This document shows positions 23,556 through 35,329 of a stretch of 64,000 bases of DNA, piece by piece. Every line of letters starts with the position of its first letter. Position 1 is the first letter of the stretch. Where the stretch lies: positions 88,867,359 to 88,931,358 of the forward strand of contig NC_086026.1 of NCBI RefSeq assembly GCF_036323735.1. Reading direction: 5' to 3'. Origin of the DNA: Rattus norvegicus. Taxonomy: Eukaryota; Chordata; Mammalia; Rodentia; Muridae. The translations under genes were made by a program, and so were the position numbers. The notes beneath the pieces are model-generated. The model worked only from the letters and a program-made list of their open reading frames with translations, was not told the DNA's origin and ran no database searches.

Positions 23556-24670
23556 CTAAGGGGGAAAATAAAGACATTGCATCTTAACAATAGTTCCAAC
23601 ATAGCATTGACTATAACCCACAGAGAGACTGATCCATTGGTTACCTTATGCTTTGATTTTGTTTTCAAGTGAGGCAAAAACTGGATAATGACACAGACTT
23701 GAACACAATTAAAGGTAGCAAAACAGCAAGGACCAGTGTGAGACCATCCAAACAGCATCCTGCAATGCTCACATGCAATTAATAACTGCCAACAGTAAGA
23801 AACACAGTAAGCCACCCACAGGCATATCCGTCGCTTCATCCCTCTTTCTTCCTTCTTTTCATTCCACTTTTTTTTTTCACATTTTAAAAAAGAAAGTGGC
23901 AACTACTGTTTATGATAACCACATGGTCACAGGTTATTTTGACATTCTTCAAGCTAGTTCAAATGATCAGCACACAGAACGTTACCTCACCTTGTGAGGA
24001 AGAGTGTCTTCTGAAAATGATCTATAAAACCATGGCAAACTCTCTAGTAGGAGACATTCCGCAGGATAACTGTCTGTTCTTTGTCCTTGAAAATGCCTCC
24101 CAAAGAATGTTGTCTTGCAGGTGTGCCAAAATCCACTGGTAAGTTCACATCCAAGGTTCAAAGACTAAATCTAGTTAATGTGGGTCAAGAATGTTACAGT
24201 GTAGAAATGATAACTATATATATATATAGTTATATACATATATAACTATATATATAAACACATTTTGTTGATTTCTTCTCTGAAAGAGTTTTAATTTCTA
24301 AGTTACATGAGCACTTATTTCTACAGAGTAATACAATTCTACAAACATATTTCAAATGTTTAGGGCACATGTATAGAAATAATAGCTTTGATTCCTGAGG
24401 TCAGTATGAGTAGGACGTATTGCAGAGTAATCCAAGTAGCACTAAGGATCACTTAATTTAGTTAATCTTCTGGCTTTACAAGGCAATGTGACTTCATTAT
24501 CTCAGTGGCAATACTGTGTGGACCCTGAGTGCTCATTGAAGCCACTCAGTATCTATTTACATTCATGCTGAGAGTTTAGGAATAATAAACTGACCATAGA
24601 AAATATCTGTGCTCTAAAAATGCTAGTTATCTGTCAGGACCTCAAGCAAAAATTATGACTTATTGAGGAA
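23556..24670. other. Non-coding sequence with a TA-rich palindromic cluster
   Basis: 24211-24258 contains self-complementary TA-rich blocks. 24211-24232 is a perfect 22-bp palindrome built from TAACTA, TA repeats and TAGTTA. Nothing else is recognised. Confidence 0.5.
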
Positions 24671-24674
24671 ACCA

Positions 24675-24680
24675 GTGCGC

Positions 24681-24734
<54 letters not shown>
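24675..24734. repeat. (CG)n(TG)n alternating purine-pyrimidine tract
   Basis: Sixty bp of unbroken G/pyrimidine alternation: about ten CG steps followed by about 19 TG steps. CG-rich alternation of this length is the classic Z-DNA-forming pattern. Spurious Thr-His frames read through it on the minus strand. Confidence 0.96.
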
Positions 24735-24736
<2 letters not shown>

Positions 24737-24799
24737 TATAGTCCAGGTCAGTGTAGTTAGGTGTCTGAAATGAACTCTTAGAATTGAGCACATTAAAAT

Positions 24800-24960
24800 G
24801 AGGATGATTTCTATAAACTGGGCATTGCAGGGACACAGCAGTAATTTCAACACTCAAGACACAGAGGCAGGAGAATCCGGAGTTCAAAGTCATCCAAGTC
24901 TACATAGCAAGTTTAAACCTATCCCAGACTCAATGAGATCCTGTTTGAAAAAGATTCCCC
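24800..24960 (+). mobile_element. B1: B1-like SINE, old
   Basis: 'cacagaggcaggagaatcc', 'ggagttcaaagtcatcc' and 'tctacatagcaagttt' preserve the order of a sense B1 with many substitutions. Confidence 0.6.
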
Positions 24961-25800
24961 TCAAGAATGATTAAATAATATTAAAGAGTTCCAATATTTA
25001 TTTGTGATGCAAGGAAGGTGCATGAACAGTTAAGTTTGAAGTAAACAGTTTCTTTGAAAACATGGAAGCCCTGTTATGAGAGAGCAGAACTGAGGAATGC
25101 TTTGGGAGAATGGAAGTTGGTACTCAAGAAAGAATGTTTTGGGGAGCTAGAACCTGAACTGGAGCTTGAAATACTGAGAGCAAAGAATAGAGTAGAAAAG
25201 GACATGGGGAAGGGGAGCAGGGGGGCAGACAGAACCACAGGAAGCATGGGACAAAGATGTGTCTAGAAAATTAAGAGGAATTCTATGCATCTGAGACACA
25301 GAGTACAGTGTAGGGCAGATGTGAAGCAGAGAATGCTGGGACCTTTCATGGTCCAGTTGTATATGACTTCTAAGGTAGTGGACACTCACTGTTATCAATG
25401 ATAGATCCAGGACAGCTACTCTGAGTTCACTGTCTCACCACCACGAAGATTAAAGAGATGGACTCTTGAGGGAGTGGGCGAATCAAACCTTATTAAGAAT
25501 GATTACAGAAAAGTGAGAAACTGAGGGAAAGTAAGAAAAACTCTGAAGGGTTGGGAGGAGTTTCCAGGAGAGGAAAAAGCTGTTGAATTTCTTCTGGAGT
25601 GTTTTTAGGGCAAGACAGAAGTCTAGTTTGGTTGTTGAAAATAGAAGGGAAATGCCCATCTGGAAAGGAGACTTCCAGAAATAAAAGGAAGTAGTAAAGA
25701 AGGTGATTAAAAACTGTGATGCCAGAAATTGTTTTCCTAAAAGTCAACCTTTTCTGGTTATTTCATAGGGCATTCCTTTAGGCATTGTATAACTACATGG
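24961..25800. other. Unrecognised purine-biased non-coding sequence
   Basis: Sense strand rich in A/G (about 25040-25260 and 25440-25720). No domain or family recognised. Open frames are at most 84 codons. Confidence 0.3.
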
Positions 25801-26042
25801 GTCAGCTTGAAAACTCCTTTAATAAAATGTTTTACACACACACACACACATACACACACACAGTATTCTGTAATATATTGTGGTCAGCTTGAAAACTCCT
25901 TTAATAAAATGTTTTACACACACACACACATACACACACACAGTATTCTGTAATATATTGTGGTCAGCTTGAAAACTCCTTTAATAAAATGTTTTACATA
26001 CATTATATATAAAGTATATAATGTATTCTGCAATATATTGTG
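25801..26042. repeat. ~80-bp tandem repeat, three copies
   Basis: Units 25801-25882 (82 bp), 25883-25962 (80 bp) and 25963-26042 share 'gtcagcttgaaaactccttt', 'aataaaatgttttaca' and 'caatatattgtg'-type ends. The first two differ only in CA length. In the third, the CA tract is replaced by TA-rich sequence. Confidence 0.95.
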
Positions 26043-26466
26043 GATAATATACATATACTTGAACTGAAATCAGAAAATGTTAGAAATACTATCTGTGTTA
26101 TATTTTGCAAATTTATAACTTTAATTTTCATTTTGTGATGTTTTGTTTTGTGCTTCTTTGTTTTCTTTTGGACAGGTTGCAATGTCTTCATATTTCGTTT
26201 TGTCACATTTCCTTTACTGTTTACTCATACAGAAGTGTATAAAAGGCTGGTGGGCAAACAATACCTTTTCCTAAGGCAATGCAGCGGGAGTGCAGCGGTG
26301 ACAGTGCTGGGAATGAATGGTGTCAGGATCAGGGAGGCAGTATCCACAGGCACGCTGCTACAGTTTCAAAACTGGAAATCCTAGATTCCTAGCTTCAAAA
26401 TTGATGTCTGTTTTGTTAGTTTTAAAATAATAAAGATCAACAGAGAAATACTACTACCATGTGTAA
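26043..26466. other. Unrecognised non-coding sequence
   Basis: No family or gene recognised. 26225-26385 is a GC-richer patch without a supported reading frame. Confidence 0.3.
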
Positions 26467-26497
<31 letters not shown>

Positions 26498-26514
26498 TGT
26501 GTGAATGTGTGTAT
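26467..26514. repeat. (GT)n microsatellite
   Basis: GT tract with one AT and one AAT interruption. Confidence 0.95.
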
Positions 26515-27267
26515 GATGTTTAATACAAGAAATAGTGTATTTTTCTTTAAAAAACAAACATATGAAGCCAATGTTGTTTGAAGAGTAAAGAGTCTAAGGA
26601 AATGATATAAGTTCAGTTGGCTAGAAAGGACTCGGCAATAAATTTAAAAGCACATTTTAAAATAAAGCTATTACATATATCTTTTTCTTTTGGGTATATT
26701 TAAAACTTTGAAATAATGATTATAACATAGAGCCATCTTCCTTATAAAAAGTAGATTCAAAAGTGGATTCTTTAGTTCTCTTATATCATAAAGCATGTTC
26801 TGAGGCACTAACACAACGATGACTAGCTGATATGTCTTCTGTCCAGTAGAGAGCAGTCACAGTCCATGAAGAGATCAGAATTTAGGGCACATAACTGAGT
26901 TCTGAACCTTTGTATCAGCTTCTTGTTGAGTCTGGACTTTCTAGAATACAGGCTAAGTGTTCTCCCTTGTGTTCAGAATTCCTTCTCTTACTCGTCCTTT
27001 ATGTTATAGTGTTTATGTACCAAGTTATATGGATTCCAATGTGTATACCAAGACTTGTGACTGACTTGTGCTCATCTCAAAATAGGTACTTTAAAAAATC
27101 TGTACCACACACACTATGTAGTAAGGAGAAATAGATACAGACACAAATGTTAAGCATGAAGATGGGGAGAGCTTAACACTCCATGAAAGAATAATTGTCA
27201 GCATGCAGAAAATCCTCCTAGTGACAAATAGCCAATGGCTAATGGATAACATCCTCATGAAAACGTA
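26515..27267. other. Unrecognised AT-rich non-coding sequence
   Basis: No recognisable gene or repeat. Confidence 0.35.
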
Positions 27268-27270
27268 ATG

Positions 27271-27333
27271 GTGTGTGTGCGTGCGTGCGTGCGTGCATGC
27301 GTGCGTGCATGCGTGCGTGCGTGCGTGTGTGTG
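27271..27333. repeat. (GTGC)n microsatellite
   Basis: Tetranucleotide GTGC/ATGC units bounded by GT steps. It is alternating purine-pyrimidine throughout, so it is a second potential Z-DNA tract. Confidence 0.95.
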
Positions 27334-27379
27334 GGTGCACATGCACATCTGTGTTTATATGTGTATAGGCATGTATATG

Positions 27380-27690
27380 CATTTTCAAAGGAAGGCCAGA
27401 GGTCAATATCCAGTGTTGTTCTTTGGGAGCTTCTTTTTTGAGGCAAGATTTTATTGGGATTTAGGGTTCACACATTAGACTGAGGTGTCTGGCCAGATAG
27501 CTCCAGGGATCTGACTGTCTCCACTTCCCCAGTGCCGAGATTATAAGCGCCTATCACAATATCCAGATTTTTCTTTTTTTGTCTTTAAGTTACAGGCATA
27601 TGGGTATTTAAGTCAAGTCTCATGCTTGCACAGACAGCACGTGACCAAATGGGCTTGACCAAGATCTCCCCAGTTTTGAAACATAAGCTT
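27380..27690 (-). mobile_element. B3/B4-type SINE, antisense, diverged
   Basis: 'tttttgaggcaagatttta', 'gctccagggatctgactgtc' and 'ccccagtgccgagattataa' follow the order of an antisense B3/B4 element. 'ctcatgcttgcacagacagc' and 'gatctccccag' complete its head. Substitutions are numerous. Confidence 0.6.
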
Positions 27691-27699
27691 TGACTACCA

Positions 27700-28640
27700 G
27701 GCAAATGAGGGACAATTGAACAAGGATTCACAAAGGGAACTTTAGATGATTATAATAAGGGAAAATGCATTAAGGGCCACCAACTCAAATGCTACTGCTT
27801 GTTTTATACTTCTTTCTCACTGTTATGAGATGTTTTGTACGTGCATGCAGCATGAAGTACTAGGTGGTAATAATTCACACATATACATATATATTCATAC
27901 AAATACACCCATATATAATCTGTAGTGATTACACTGTGGTAATTAACTTTTCCATATCATCTAACATGTAGGCATAATGTTTACATAATGTACACATAAT
28001 GTACATTGTGCGTAAAGTTTACCTCCAGGTTATTCCAATGTTGATTTCTCTGTCCGCATATCTTGATCCAATCAGGACAGGAAATTGTAATGGCTATATA
28101 CCAAGAATCTCCTGTGTCGAGTTCTGGAAGCAACTCTTACCGTTTGTTCTCTGCCTTGTGAACAATGCTGGTCACCCAATGGCTGTGCAGAATAGAGACT
28201 GGGGCAGGATATCTGCCTCCAGAGGGAGGAGAAAGGGAGAGAGGCAGATTCAGATTAACTAGGAATATGTTGGGGGAGCATCCTAGGTACCTAAGAGCAG
28301 TTAATTAGCCACATGGCAGAATATAGGTTAAAATAAATTGGAGAATTTCTGATCTAATAAGAGAAAAGCCTCGCTATATGGATAAAGTATTTGTAAACAT
28401 ATTTTCAGACTAAGTCTTATTTCTGGGAGCTTGGGGCTGGGAGGAAGAACAGTTCTAAATTCTACATAATATTAATCATTTTTATATGTTGAGATCTTTT
28501 GTACCTTTTCAGTTATCTTCAAGTATATCTTAGCTTGTTAAAGAAAATTGTTCCCTGAGCATGGAAGAGAAAACCAGGACTAATTTCTCCTGCCTAACTA
28601 TATTTTTCTACCCCTTCGTTCTGTGCCCGTCTTAGGCTCT
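27700..28640. other. Unclassified; possible rodent repeat at 28050-28430
   Basis: The part around 28150-28400 ('caatggctgtgcagaat', 'ctgcctccagagggagg', 'ttaattagccacatggcag') resembles a recurrent rodent repeat, but I cannot name it or define its ends. The remainder is unrecognised. Confidence 0.25.
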
Positions 28641-28659
28641 ACTGACTAATAATTCCATT

Positions 28660-29270
28660 CGTTCCTCCTTGAGACTGTACTTTTCATTAGTGAGTGAAGA
28701 CATGGTTTTCGTCTGTCTGGGCATGCCTCATTTCTCTCAACACTTCAGTCTTGTTGATTGTAGCCATTCTTAGTGAACAGAGATAACATCTCCCTATGAT
28801 TCCGACTCTGATCAGTTTAGGTGGTGATTAATGACATCCTTTTTAAACTTACTTATTGTCCATTTATATTTTTCCCTTTGAGAAATATCTATTCCAATGT
28901 TTCATCTATTGTAATTATATTATTTATGGGTGTTTTTTGAGAGTTTTTGATATTTTTTTATATTTTGGATATTGATTCATTGCTGGACATAGGGTTAATA
29001 AATAATTCCTACTTTTCAATGATCTATTTCTTAAGTGCTGATTGCTGAGCAGAAGCTTTTAATTTGATAGAATTCCATTTGTTTATATTTGGATTTGCTT
29101 CCTGTTTTGGGGATATCCTGCTAAGACAAACCATTTCCCATTGATATCTTGAAACGATTTCATGTGTTTAAGTCAAACATTTAGTCCTTTAGTCTATTTT
29201 GTGTTGATTTTTGTGGATGGTGAGAGGTATGGATCTAGTTACTTTCTCAGCATGCAGATGTGCACTCTTC
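28660..29270 (-). mobile_element. L1: Ancient mammalian L1 (L1M-type) ORF2/3' fragment, antisense
   Basis: The minus strand matches the C-terminal ORF2 region of old mammalian L1s. Examples are 'gcagaagcttttaatttgat', 'ccatttgtttatatttgga' and 'gtgttgatttttgtggatgg' followed by 'gagaggtatggatctagtt'. Heavy divergence places it well before the rodent-specific L1s here. It is a dead relic. Confidence 0.7.
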
Positions 29271-29615
29271 CCTTGCTCTTTTACTCTACCAGCCGAGAAT
29301 AAGCCAATGGAAGGCATTATCTAGTTACAAAGCTGGAAAGCCTATCGTGGGGCATTTTGAGTTTTCTGTGGTCTCTGAGTGCTATAACATGAAATCTTTG
29401 AGTAAAGAACATTCTGCTTTTCTGATGCTGGATATTCCTGTAACATAGGATTGAAGAATTACTGTCAAGAGGTAGCATCATGAAAATGCATAAACTGTCC
29501 TGATGCTGTGTTTGGTCCATGTCACAGAAGTCAGTCTACAACAGGATGAGTGTTACTGGAAGTGGAGAATGAGACCCACAAGGAAAGGGTCAAAGTGAAG
29601 AACATTTGCTTGTAG
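29271..29615. other. Unrecognised non-coding sequence
   Basis: No gene or repeat recognised. Confidence 0.35.
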
Positions 29616-29691
29616 GTGTTCACAGGCTTTCAAAAACAGAGTCACCTCTGTGAGTGTTCACAGGCTTTCAAAAACAGAGTCACCTCTGTGA
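29616..29691. repeat. Perfect 38-bp tandem duplication
   Basis: 29616-29653 and 29654-29691 are identical, beginning 'gtgttcacaggctttc' and ending 'cacctctgtga'. The lack of any mismatch implies a recent event in otherwise unique DNA. Confidence 0.97.
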
Positions 29692-30464
29692 ATGTGCACT
29701 GACAGTAGATTCATTTGGTACATTAAAGTGCTACCTTATTTTATGTGTTAATGACACACTGCTTTACCACCAACAAGGCCTAGCTCTTAAGGTGGTTTTA
29801 CCCAGTGGTGACATTACCAGAGACAGCCACATTCTTTTTTTTGGCCATCCTTACAACCAAAGTCATACACTTTAATTGGTAGACAAGAGTTCTGTATATA
29901 ATTTGTGGCCCAGAAACTGACTAGAGCTAACTATCTCACAGACATTGAACTTGAATGCCAGCCTAGTGAGTTCCTGTCTGGCCATCTGAGCTAGTGAACT
30001 TCAGTGACTACTGCTCAGAATGGCTTATTTATTCATAGATGGTTAGACTTTCTTGCAAAGTCTATGTTTCTGTTGCTGTGGAATGCACAATATATTTGAG
30101 TTTAATTTTTAATTTTCCCCTTAATTTACTAAGGCTTCTCAACAATCAAACTATCTATTCTGAGCAAGTTCATAAATAGCTTTCTTTCTACCTATTGTGA
30201 AATATACTTTAAAAAATTATTGGACAGTATTATTTAGTTAGAAGCAACTACTTTACAAATTAAAGTTTAGTCACTCTAGGATGGTTACTTATTTTAATTT
30301 TATTTTGGAAACAATTTAGATAGATGTCACCAAGTCTAATATTTACACTTGGCTCTGCCAATGTATGATATGAAGAAGTTAGGCATCTAAAATTAGAAGA
30401 CTTCCCCCTACTTCTCTTCCTCTTCCTTCACCTCCTTCTTCCTACTCCTCCTCATCCTTCTTCT
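29692..30464. other. Unrecognised AT-rich non-coding sequence
   Basis: No gene or repeat recognised, apart from a CT-rich run (about 30405-30465) at the right edge. Confidence 0.35.
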
Positions 30465-30465
30465 T

Positions 30466-30626
30466 TTGGTTTTTCAAGACAGGGTTTCTCTGTGTAACAG
30501 TCTTAGCTGTTTTGGCTGTTCTTGAACTCTCTTTGTAGGCCAGGCTAGCCTAGAATTCACAGAGATACACCTGCCTCTGCCACCCAAGTTCTGGGATTAA
30601 AGAATTGTGCCACCACGCTGGACTTG
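30466..30626 (-). mobile_element. B1: B1 SINE, antisense
   Basis: 'tttcaagacagggtttctct', 'gtaggccaggctagcctaga' and 'tctgggattaaagaa' give the antisense B1 from tail to head. It is about 160 bp long, with a pyrimidine-rich stretch (reversed A-rich tail) to its left. Confidence 0.9.
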
Positions 30627-31787
30627 AAGACATGCTTCTTAACTTCATCTCGTGATCTATAGGTCTACACACTATGAACGTATCACTAGTCACTCTACAG
30701 AGGAAAAAGATCATGTAAATCACACATAAAATTAGCACCAACTGGGTTCCAAGTATCGGGAAGATGTTTCCTGACAGAACTTCGAATCTACATCTGCCGA
30801 TGATGTCTATGAGCCTTTCACCATTCAATTTGATTTAGATAAAAGGGAGTTCCCCTAATGTTATTTAAAATATTAAACATATGTATCAACAAAACACTGG
30901 TCACTTTGTCCTTTCCTATTGAAAACTGAGGCCATTTCTATAGATAAATACTTGTGAAGATAAAAATGATGAGAGAGTTGTATAGGCAAGACCTTATTCT
31001 GAACCCTGATGAAGGTTTAGAGGGCTTTGGGGAGATCAACCCATCTCAAAAGGGATGGGTGCATAGCCTTGATGAGAGGCAACATGGAAGAAAGATTGGT
31101 GAGGGTTCCGAGAATTCATAATCAGATAAAGCCTACAGACAAAGGTATTGTGAGGAGGCTGCTGAGTGGGATTTGTGCATGACGACATGTGTCATAGTGA
31201 GAGGAAACAGGAGAGAGCATTTCACATTTCCTGCTCTGCAAGGGAGTAAATTCGCAAAGGAACAATAAATCTGACTGCACACATATCAAGGACTAAGTGA
31301 ATGTATGTCTTGTTGCATGAGAAGTTCTTGAGAGATTTTCAAGCATGAGTTGAAGCTCAGGTCAGAGACTGCAGCTACACCCATGTGCTTAAGTACAGCT
31401 GGAAAGCTGTTTGGTCTTTCTTAACATCTTCCTTACAATCACACTTTAAAGTCTCCCTTTTACCTTGACAACAGTGAGGACTGGGATGTTAGCCATTACC
31501 TTTAGCTTAATCTCTCATAAAGTTTCAACAGTCAGGAAGATTCCTCTATGTGAGAGCTTCCACATCCAGTCTCCATCTGACTCAAGGGACCATATTCATA
31601 TTGCTTTCACGAAGGCTGTTTGGCCCAAACATCCAAGGAGTTCTTATAAAATCTCAGTACACATTTAATACTATAATTTTGAAAGGGATTAAATCTGGGA
31701 AGAAAACAACAACAACAATAACAACCACAACAAACCAAACGAAAAGCAAAATAATATTTCATATAATGAGTAAGCAAAACAAATAGT
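30627..31787. other. Unrecognised non-coding sequence with a short (AAC)n tract
   Basis: 31706-31740 is an interrupted AAC/ATAAC run. Otherwise nothing is recognised. Confidence 0.35.
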
Positions 31788-31800
31788 TAAACGCATTTTT

Positions 31801-31970
31801 TAAAAGATTTATTTATTTACTTAATGTATATAAGCACACTGTAGCTGTCTTCAGACACACCCAACCCCATTACAGATGGGTGTGAGCCACCATGGGGTTG
31901 CTGGGAATTGAACTCAGGACCTCGGGAAGAGCAGTCAGTGCTCTTAACCGCTGAGCCATCTCTCCAGCCC
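31801..31970 (-). mobile_element. B2: B2 SINE, antisense
   Basis: Nearly full-length B2 in antisense: reversed tail 'gatttatttatttacttaat', body 'tagctgtcttcagacacacc', then 'ggttgctgggaattgaactc' and head 'ctgagccatctctccagccc'. The tRNA-like head contains the pol III promoter boxes on the minus strand. The flanks 31788-31805 and 31971-31988 match at 17 of 18 positions and are its target-site duplication (the left copy runs into the tail). Confidence 0.95.
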
Positions 31971-31988
31971 TAAAAGCATTTTTTAAAA

Positions 31989-32283
31989 ATTATGCAATAA
32001 TTCAGTTTCACATTTAATATCCTTTGGGAGACTATATTTTATACATAAAAGATATGAAGTAATTCTTTCACGAAAAGCTTGATCATTTCTTTATGTTCTA
32101 GGCAGTCCTCTAGGGAAATAATAGAAAACAGAAACAAGATAATCTCCAATATGTTCTCAATGAGAGTAGAGAGGCAAAACACACATCAACTAATATGTGC
32201 ATGAAAGGTTTTAGAGTGTAAAGGTTATGAAGAATATACTAGGAAATATTTTAAATCAGAGTTTCAGGATGTTGGTTTTAACT
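31989..32283. other. Unrecognised AT-rich non-coding sequence
   Basis: No gene or repeat recognised. Confidence 0.35.
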
Positions 32284-33964
32284 GGGGAGGAATTCTTTTT
32301 TATTTCATTATGTATTCATGCACTTTACATCCCCATTACAGTCCTGTCCCAGTCCTACCCTTGTAAATCCATTCTCCCGTCACCCCTTCCAGTTCTCTTC
32401 AGAGAAGTGGAAGCCCCTTGGGTCCCTCCCTGCCTTGGGACTAAGCAATCTTCTTCCCCCACTGAAGCCAACCAGGTAGTCTAATTAGGGAAAAGGATCC
32501 AATGGCAGAAAGAAGAGTCAGACAGCCTCCACTTCAATAGTTAGGGGACCCATATGAAGACCAAGTCATGTATCCACCACAAATGTGTAGAGGGCCAAGG
32601 TCCAGCCCCTGCATGCTATTTTGTTGGTGGTTCAATCTCTGTGAGCCTCCATGGGCCCAGGTTAGTTAACTCTGTAGGTCTTCTTATGGTGTTCTCGACC
32701 TTCCTGGCTCATTCAGTCCTGTCCTCGACTCTTCCACAAGATTTCCCTAGCTCTCTCTAATGTTTGGCTGTGTGTCTGTGCATCTGTTTCCTTCTGGTGC
32801 TGGTAGAAGCCTCTCAAGAGACAGTTATGCTAGGCTTCTGTCTGCAAGCATAGCAGGGTATCATTAATAGTGTCATGGGTTGGTTCTCTTACATGGGATG
32901 GGTCTCAAGTTGGACCAATCGTTGGTTGGTCATTCCCCCAATCTCTGCTCCATCTGTACCCTTATGTATCTTGTAGGTGGGACAAGTTTGAGGTTGAAGG
33001 CTTAGTGGGTGGGTTGATGTCCCCCTCTCTCCATTGGAAATCCCACCTGGCTACAGCAGGTTAGCACTTCAGTCTCTATATCCTCCTTGTATGAGTCTTA
33101 GCTAGGATCACCTCCTAGATTCCCAGGAGCCTCTTCTGTCCCAGGCCTCCAGCTAGTCCTAGAGATGCCCCTATCTGATTTCCAGTCTAACCCCCAGCCC
33201 TCTCCATCCACCCACACCTGATCCCTGTCCCTGTACTGTTTTGCATCCCCTCTCCCACCCAGTTCCTCCCATCCATACACCTCTGATGACCACTTTGTTT
33301 CCTTTTCTGGGTGAGAGTCACACACCTTCCCTGGAGCTCTCCTTATTATTATTTAGAAGTACTTAAAGAAATGTGCAACCAAGCATCTCTGAGACTCCAC
33401 TTTACACTCATCAAAATGGCTAAGATCAAAAGCTCGAGTGACAACACGTGCTCATGAGGATGCTAGAACATCCCCGTGGGGTGGAGGGAGCACTCCTCCT
33501 TGCTGGTAGGAATGCAGACTTGTACAACCACTTTGGAAATCAATTTGACAGTTTCTCAAAAACGTTGGGCATAGTTCTACCACAAGACCCACCTATACCA
33601 CTCCTGGGAATATACCCAAAAGATACTCCACTATACTGTAAGGACAGTCATTGAACTATTTCATCACAGCTTTATTCATAATAGCCAAAAACTGGAAACA
33701 ACCTACATGTCTTCAACTGAACAATAGATGGAGAAAATGTGGTACACAATGCAATGGCATTCCGCTATTAAAAACAAAGACATCGTGCAATTTGCAGGCA
33801 AATGGATGGAACTAGAAAATACCATCCTCAGTGAGGTAAACCAGACCCAGAAAGACACGCATAGTATGTACTCACTTATAAGTGGATATTAGCCATAAAA
33901 TACAGGATAACCATACTACTCTCCACAGCCCCAAAGAAAATAACTAATAAGGGGGAGGGATTCT
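32284..33964 (-). mobile_element. L1: LINE-1 (Lx-type) with 5' inversion (twin priming)
   Basis: Left segment 32297-33350 is an antisense L1 3' UTR starting with the reversed tail. At about 33350 the orientation flips, and 33360-33951 is the sense-strand end of ORF2 plus a short stretch beyond its stop (33890-33892). The two segments meet at nearly the same point of the L1 RNA, about 60-70 nt past the ORF2 stop. The outer ends are bounded by a 13-bp duplication with one mismatch (32284-32296 and 33952-33964). One insertion with an inverted 5' part is the simplest reading. Confidence 0.85.
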
Positions 33965-35150
33965 AAATAAAGATGTAAGTTGTCAATTGAAAGCAGAACA
34001 AGAATGTGCTAGCAATGTCAGGATTCTAACTGTAAAAAGTAGCAAGAGGCCTCCAAGACAGAGATAAAGATGCTACTTTAGGAGTATAAAGGACACGGTG
34101 ATTGGTTTCATTGAAAAAGGAGTGAGGCAGAAAATGAGACAAGTCAGGTAGAGGTCCTGGTGGGCCAACAGCAGTTATCTGGATTTTATTCTTAGTGCAG
34201 TGGGATTTATGTGGAAGATTATGATGCTAATTATTTACCCTTTGTGGTAATATTTTCAGGTATGTTCTATTATGTTTCAATTTTAGAGGTTCCAAAAGCT
34301 TTTATATTATATAATTTATATCATAAAAATGGATACACTCCAGGGTATTGAAGTATGTAGGTAAGAAGATGGAATGGGTCCTATGGTTTGTCGTGGTCAC
34401 TGTGAGTCTCTGTTGTGTTTCATTGTGTAATCAATGACTTGGTAGGAGATCATTCCCCTTTGTTAGGCCGAAGATTACCACAGTACAGGGACAAGCCAAG
34501 ATGAACAGCTTTTATTGAATAATGAATTGTTGACAAATTCTCTCATGCATTGAATCTTAAAATGGATATTCTATGACTATGAAGAAAAATATACTTTTAA
34601 AGTGGGTGCAACAAGCTATAAAATACTTTAAGATTCCATTTGAATTCATCCAACTCACTTAGATGGATTCTCATACAATTTCTATCAAAATATACCCCAC
34701 CTTTTAGCTAAATATCTGTTCCTTTGGCACTGGGTGGGAGTTGACATCTGATATTAATTTGGGAAGTAAGGATTTTTGTTTCAAAGTCAACTGCATGCAG
34801 AGGCTGCATTGTCTGGCTTTCCATGCTACTTCGATGAGGATATCTGTGCTCTCTGACTGCAGAGAGAACTGCCACACAACTTCTGAGTAGGAAGCCTCCT
34901 CTCTAGCTAGCTCTCTAATTTCTCACACCTCAATGAGGGAAATTGGAAGAGAGCCATCCCCCAGAAGAGCTCTCTGTGTAACTTCTCAAGAACTTTGAGG
35001 TTAAAAGATTAAAGAAAGAAAGTGACCATTTTGTTTAAAACTTTATCTTTATTCCTGGCAACGAACTCCAGTGAAATAGTAATGACTGAGCATACTCAAT
35101 AAGGAATATGTTGTAAATAATCTTTCTTACACTTCAGCTTATAAATTAGA
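33965..35150. other. Unrecognised non-coding sequence
   Basis: No gene or repeat recognised. Confidence 0.35.
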
Positions 35151-35154
35151 GGCC

Positions 35155-35328
35155 GTTGCCAGGTGGTAGTAGCTCACACTTTAAATTGCAGCACTTGGGA
35201 GGCAGAAACAGGCACATCTCTATGCATTCAAGGTGAGTATGGTCTACATAGCTAGTTCCAGGATAGCCAAGGCTACACAAAGATCACCCTGTATTGAACA
35301 ACAAATAAACAAACAAGCAAACAAACAA
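35155..35328 (+). mobile_element. B1: B1 SINE, sense, with (AAAC)n tail
   Basis: 'gccaggtggtagtagctca', 'gcagcacttgggaggcagaa' and 'tctacatagctagttccagg' define a sense B1. It ends in a CAAA/AAAC-rich tail (about 35300-35328). Confidence 0.85.
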
Positions 35329-35329
35329 A

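Noticed and set aside
23336..23902. 188-codon minus-strand open frame
   Set aside because: It runs through an L1 3' UTR and adjoining AT-rich DNA, is low in coding character and has no recognisable domain.
25801..26042. CRISPR-like direct repeats
   Set aside because: Units are contiguous without spacers and include a CA microsatellite; the genome is mammalian.
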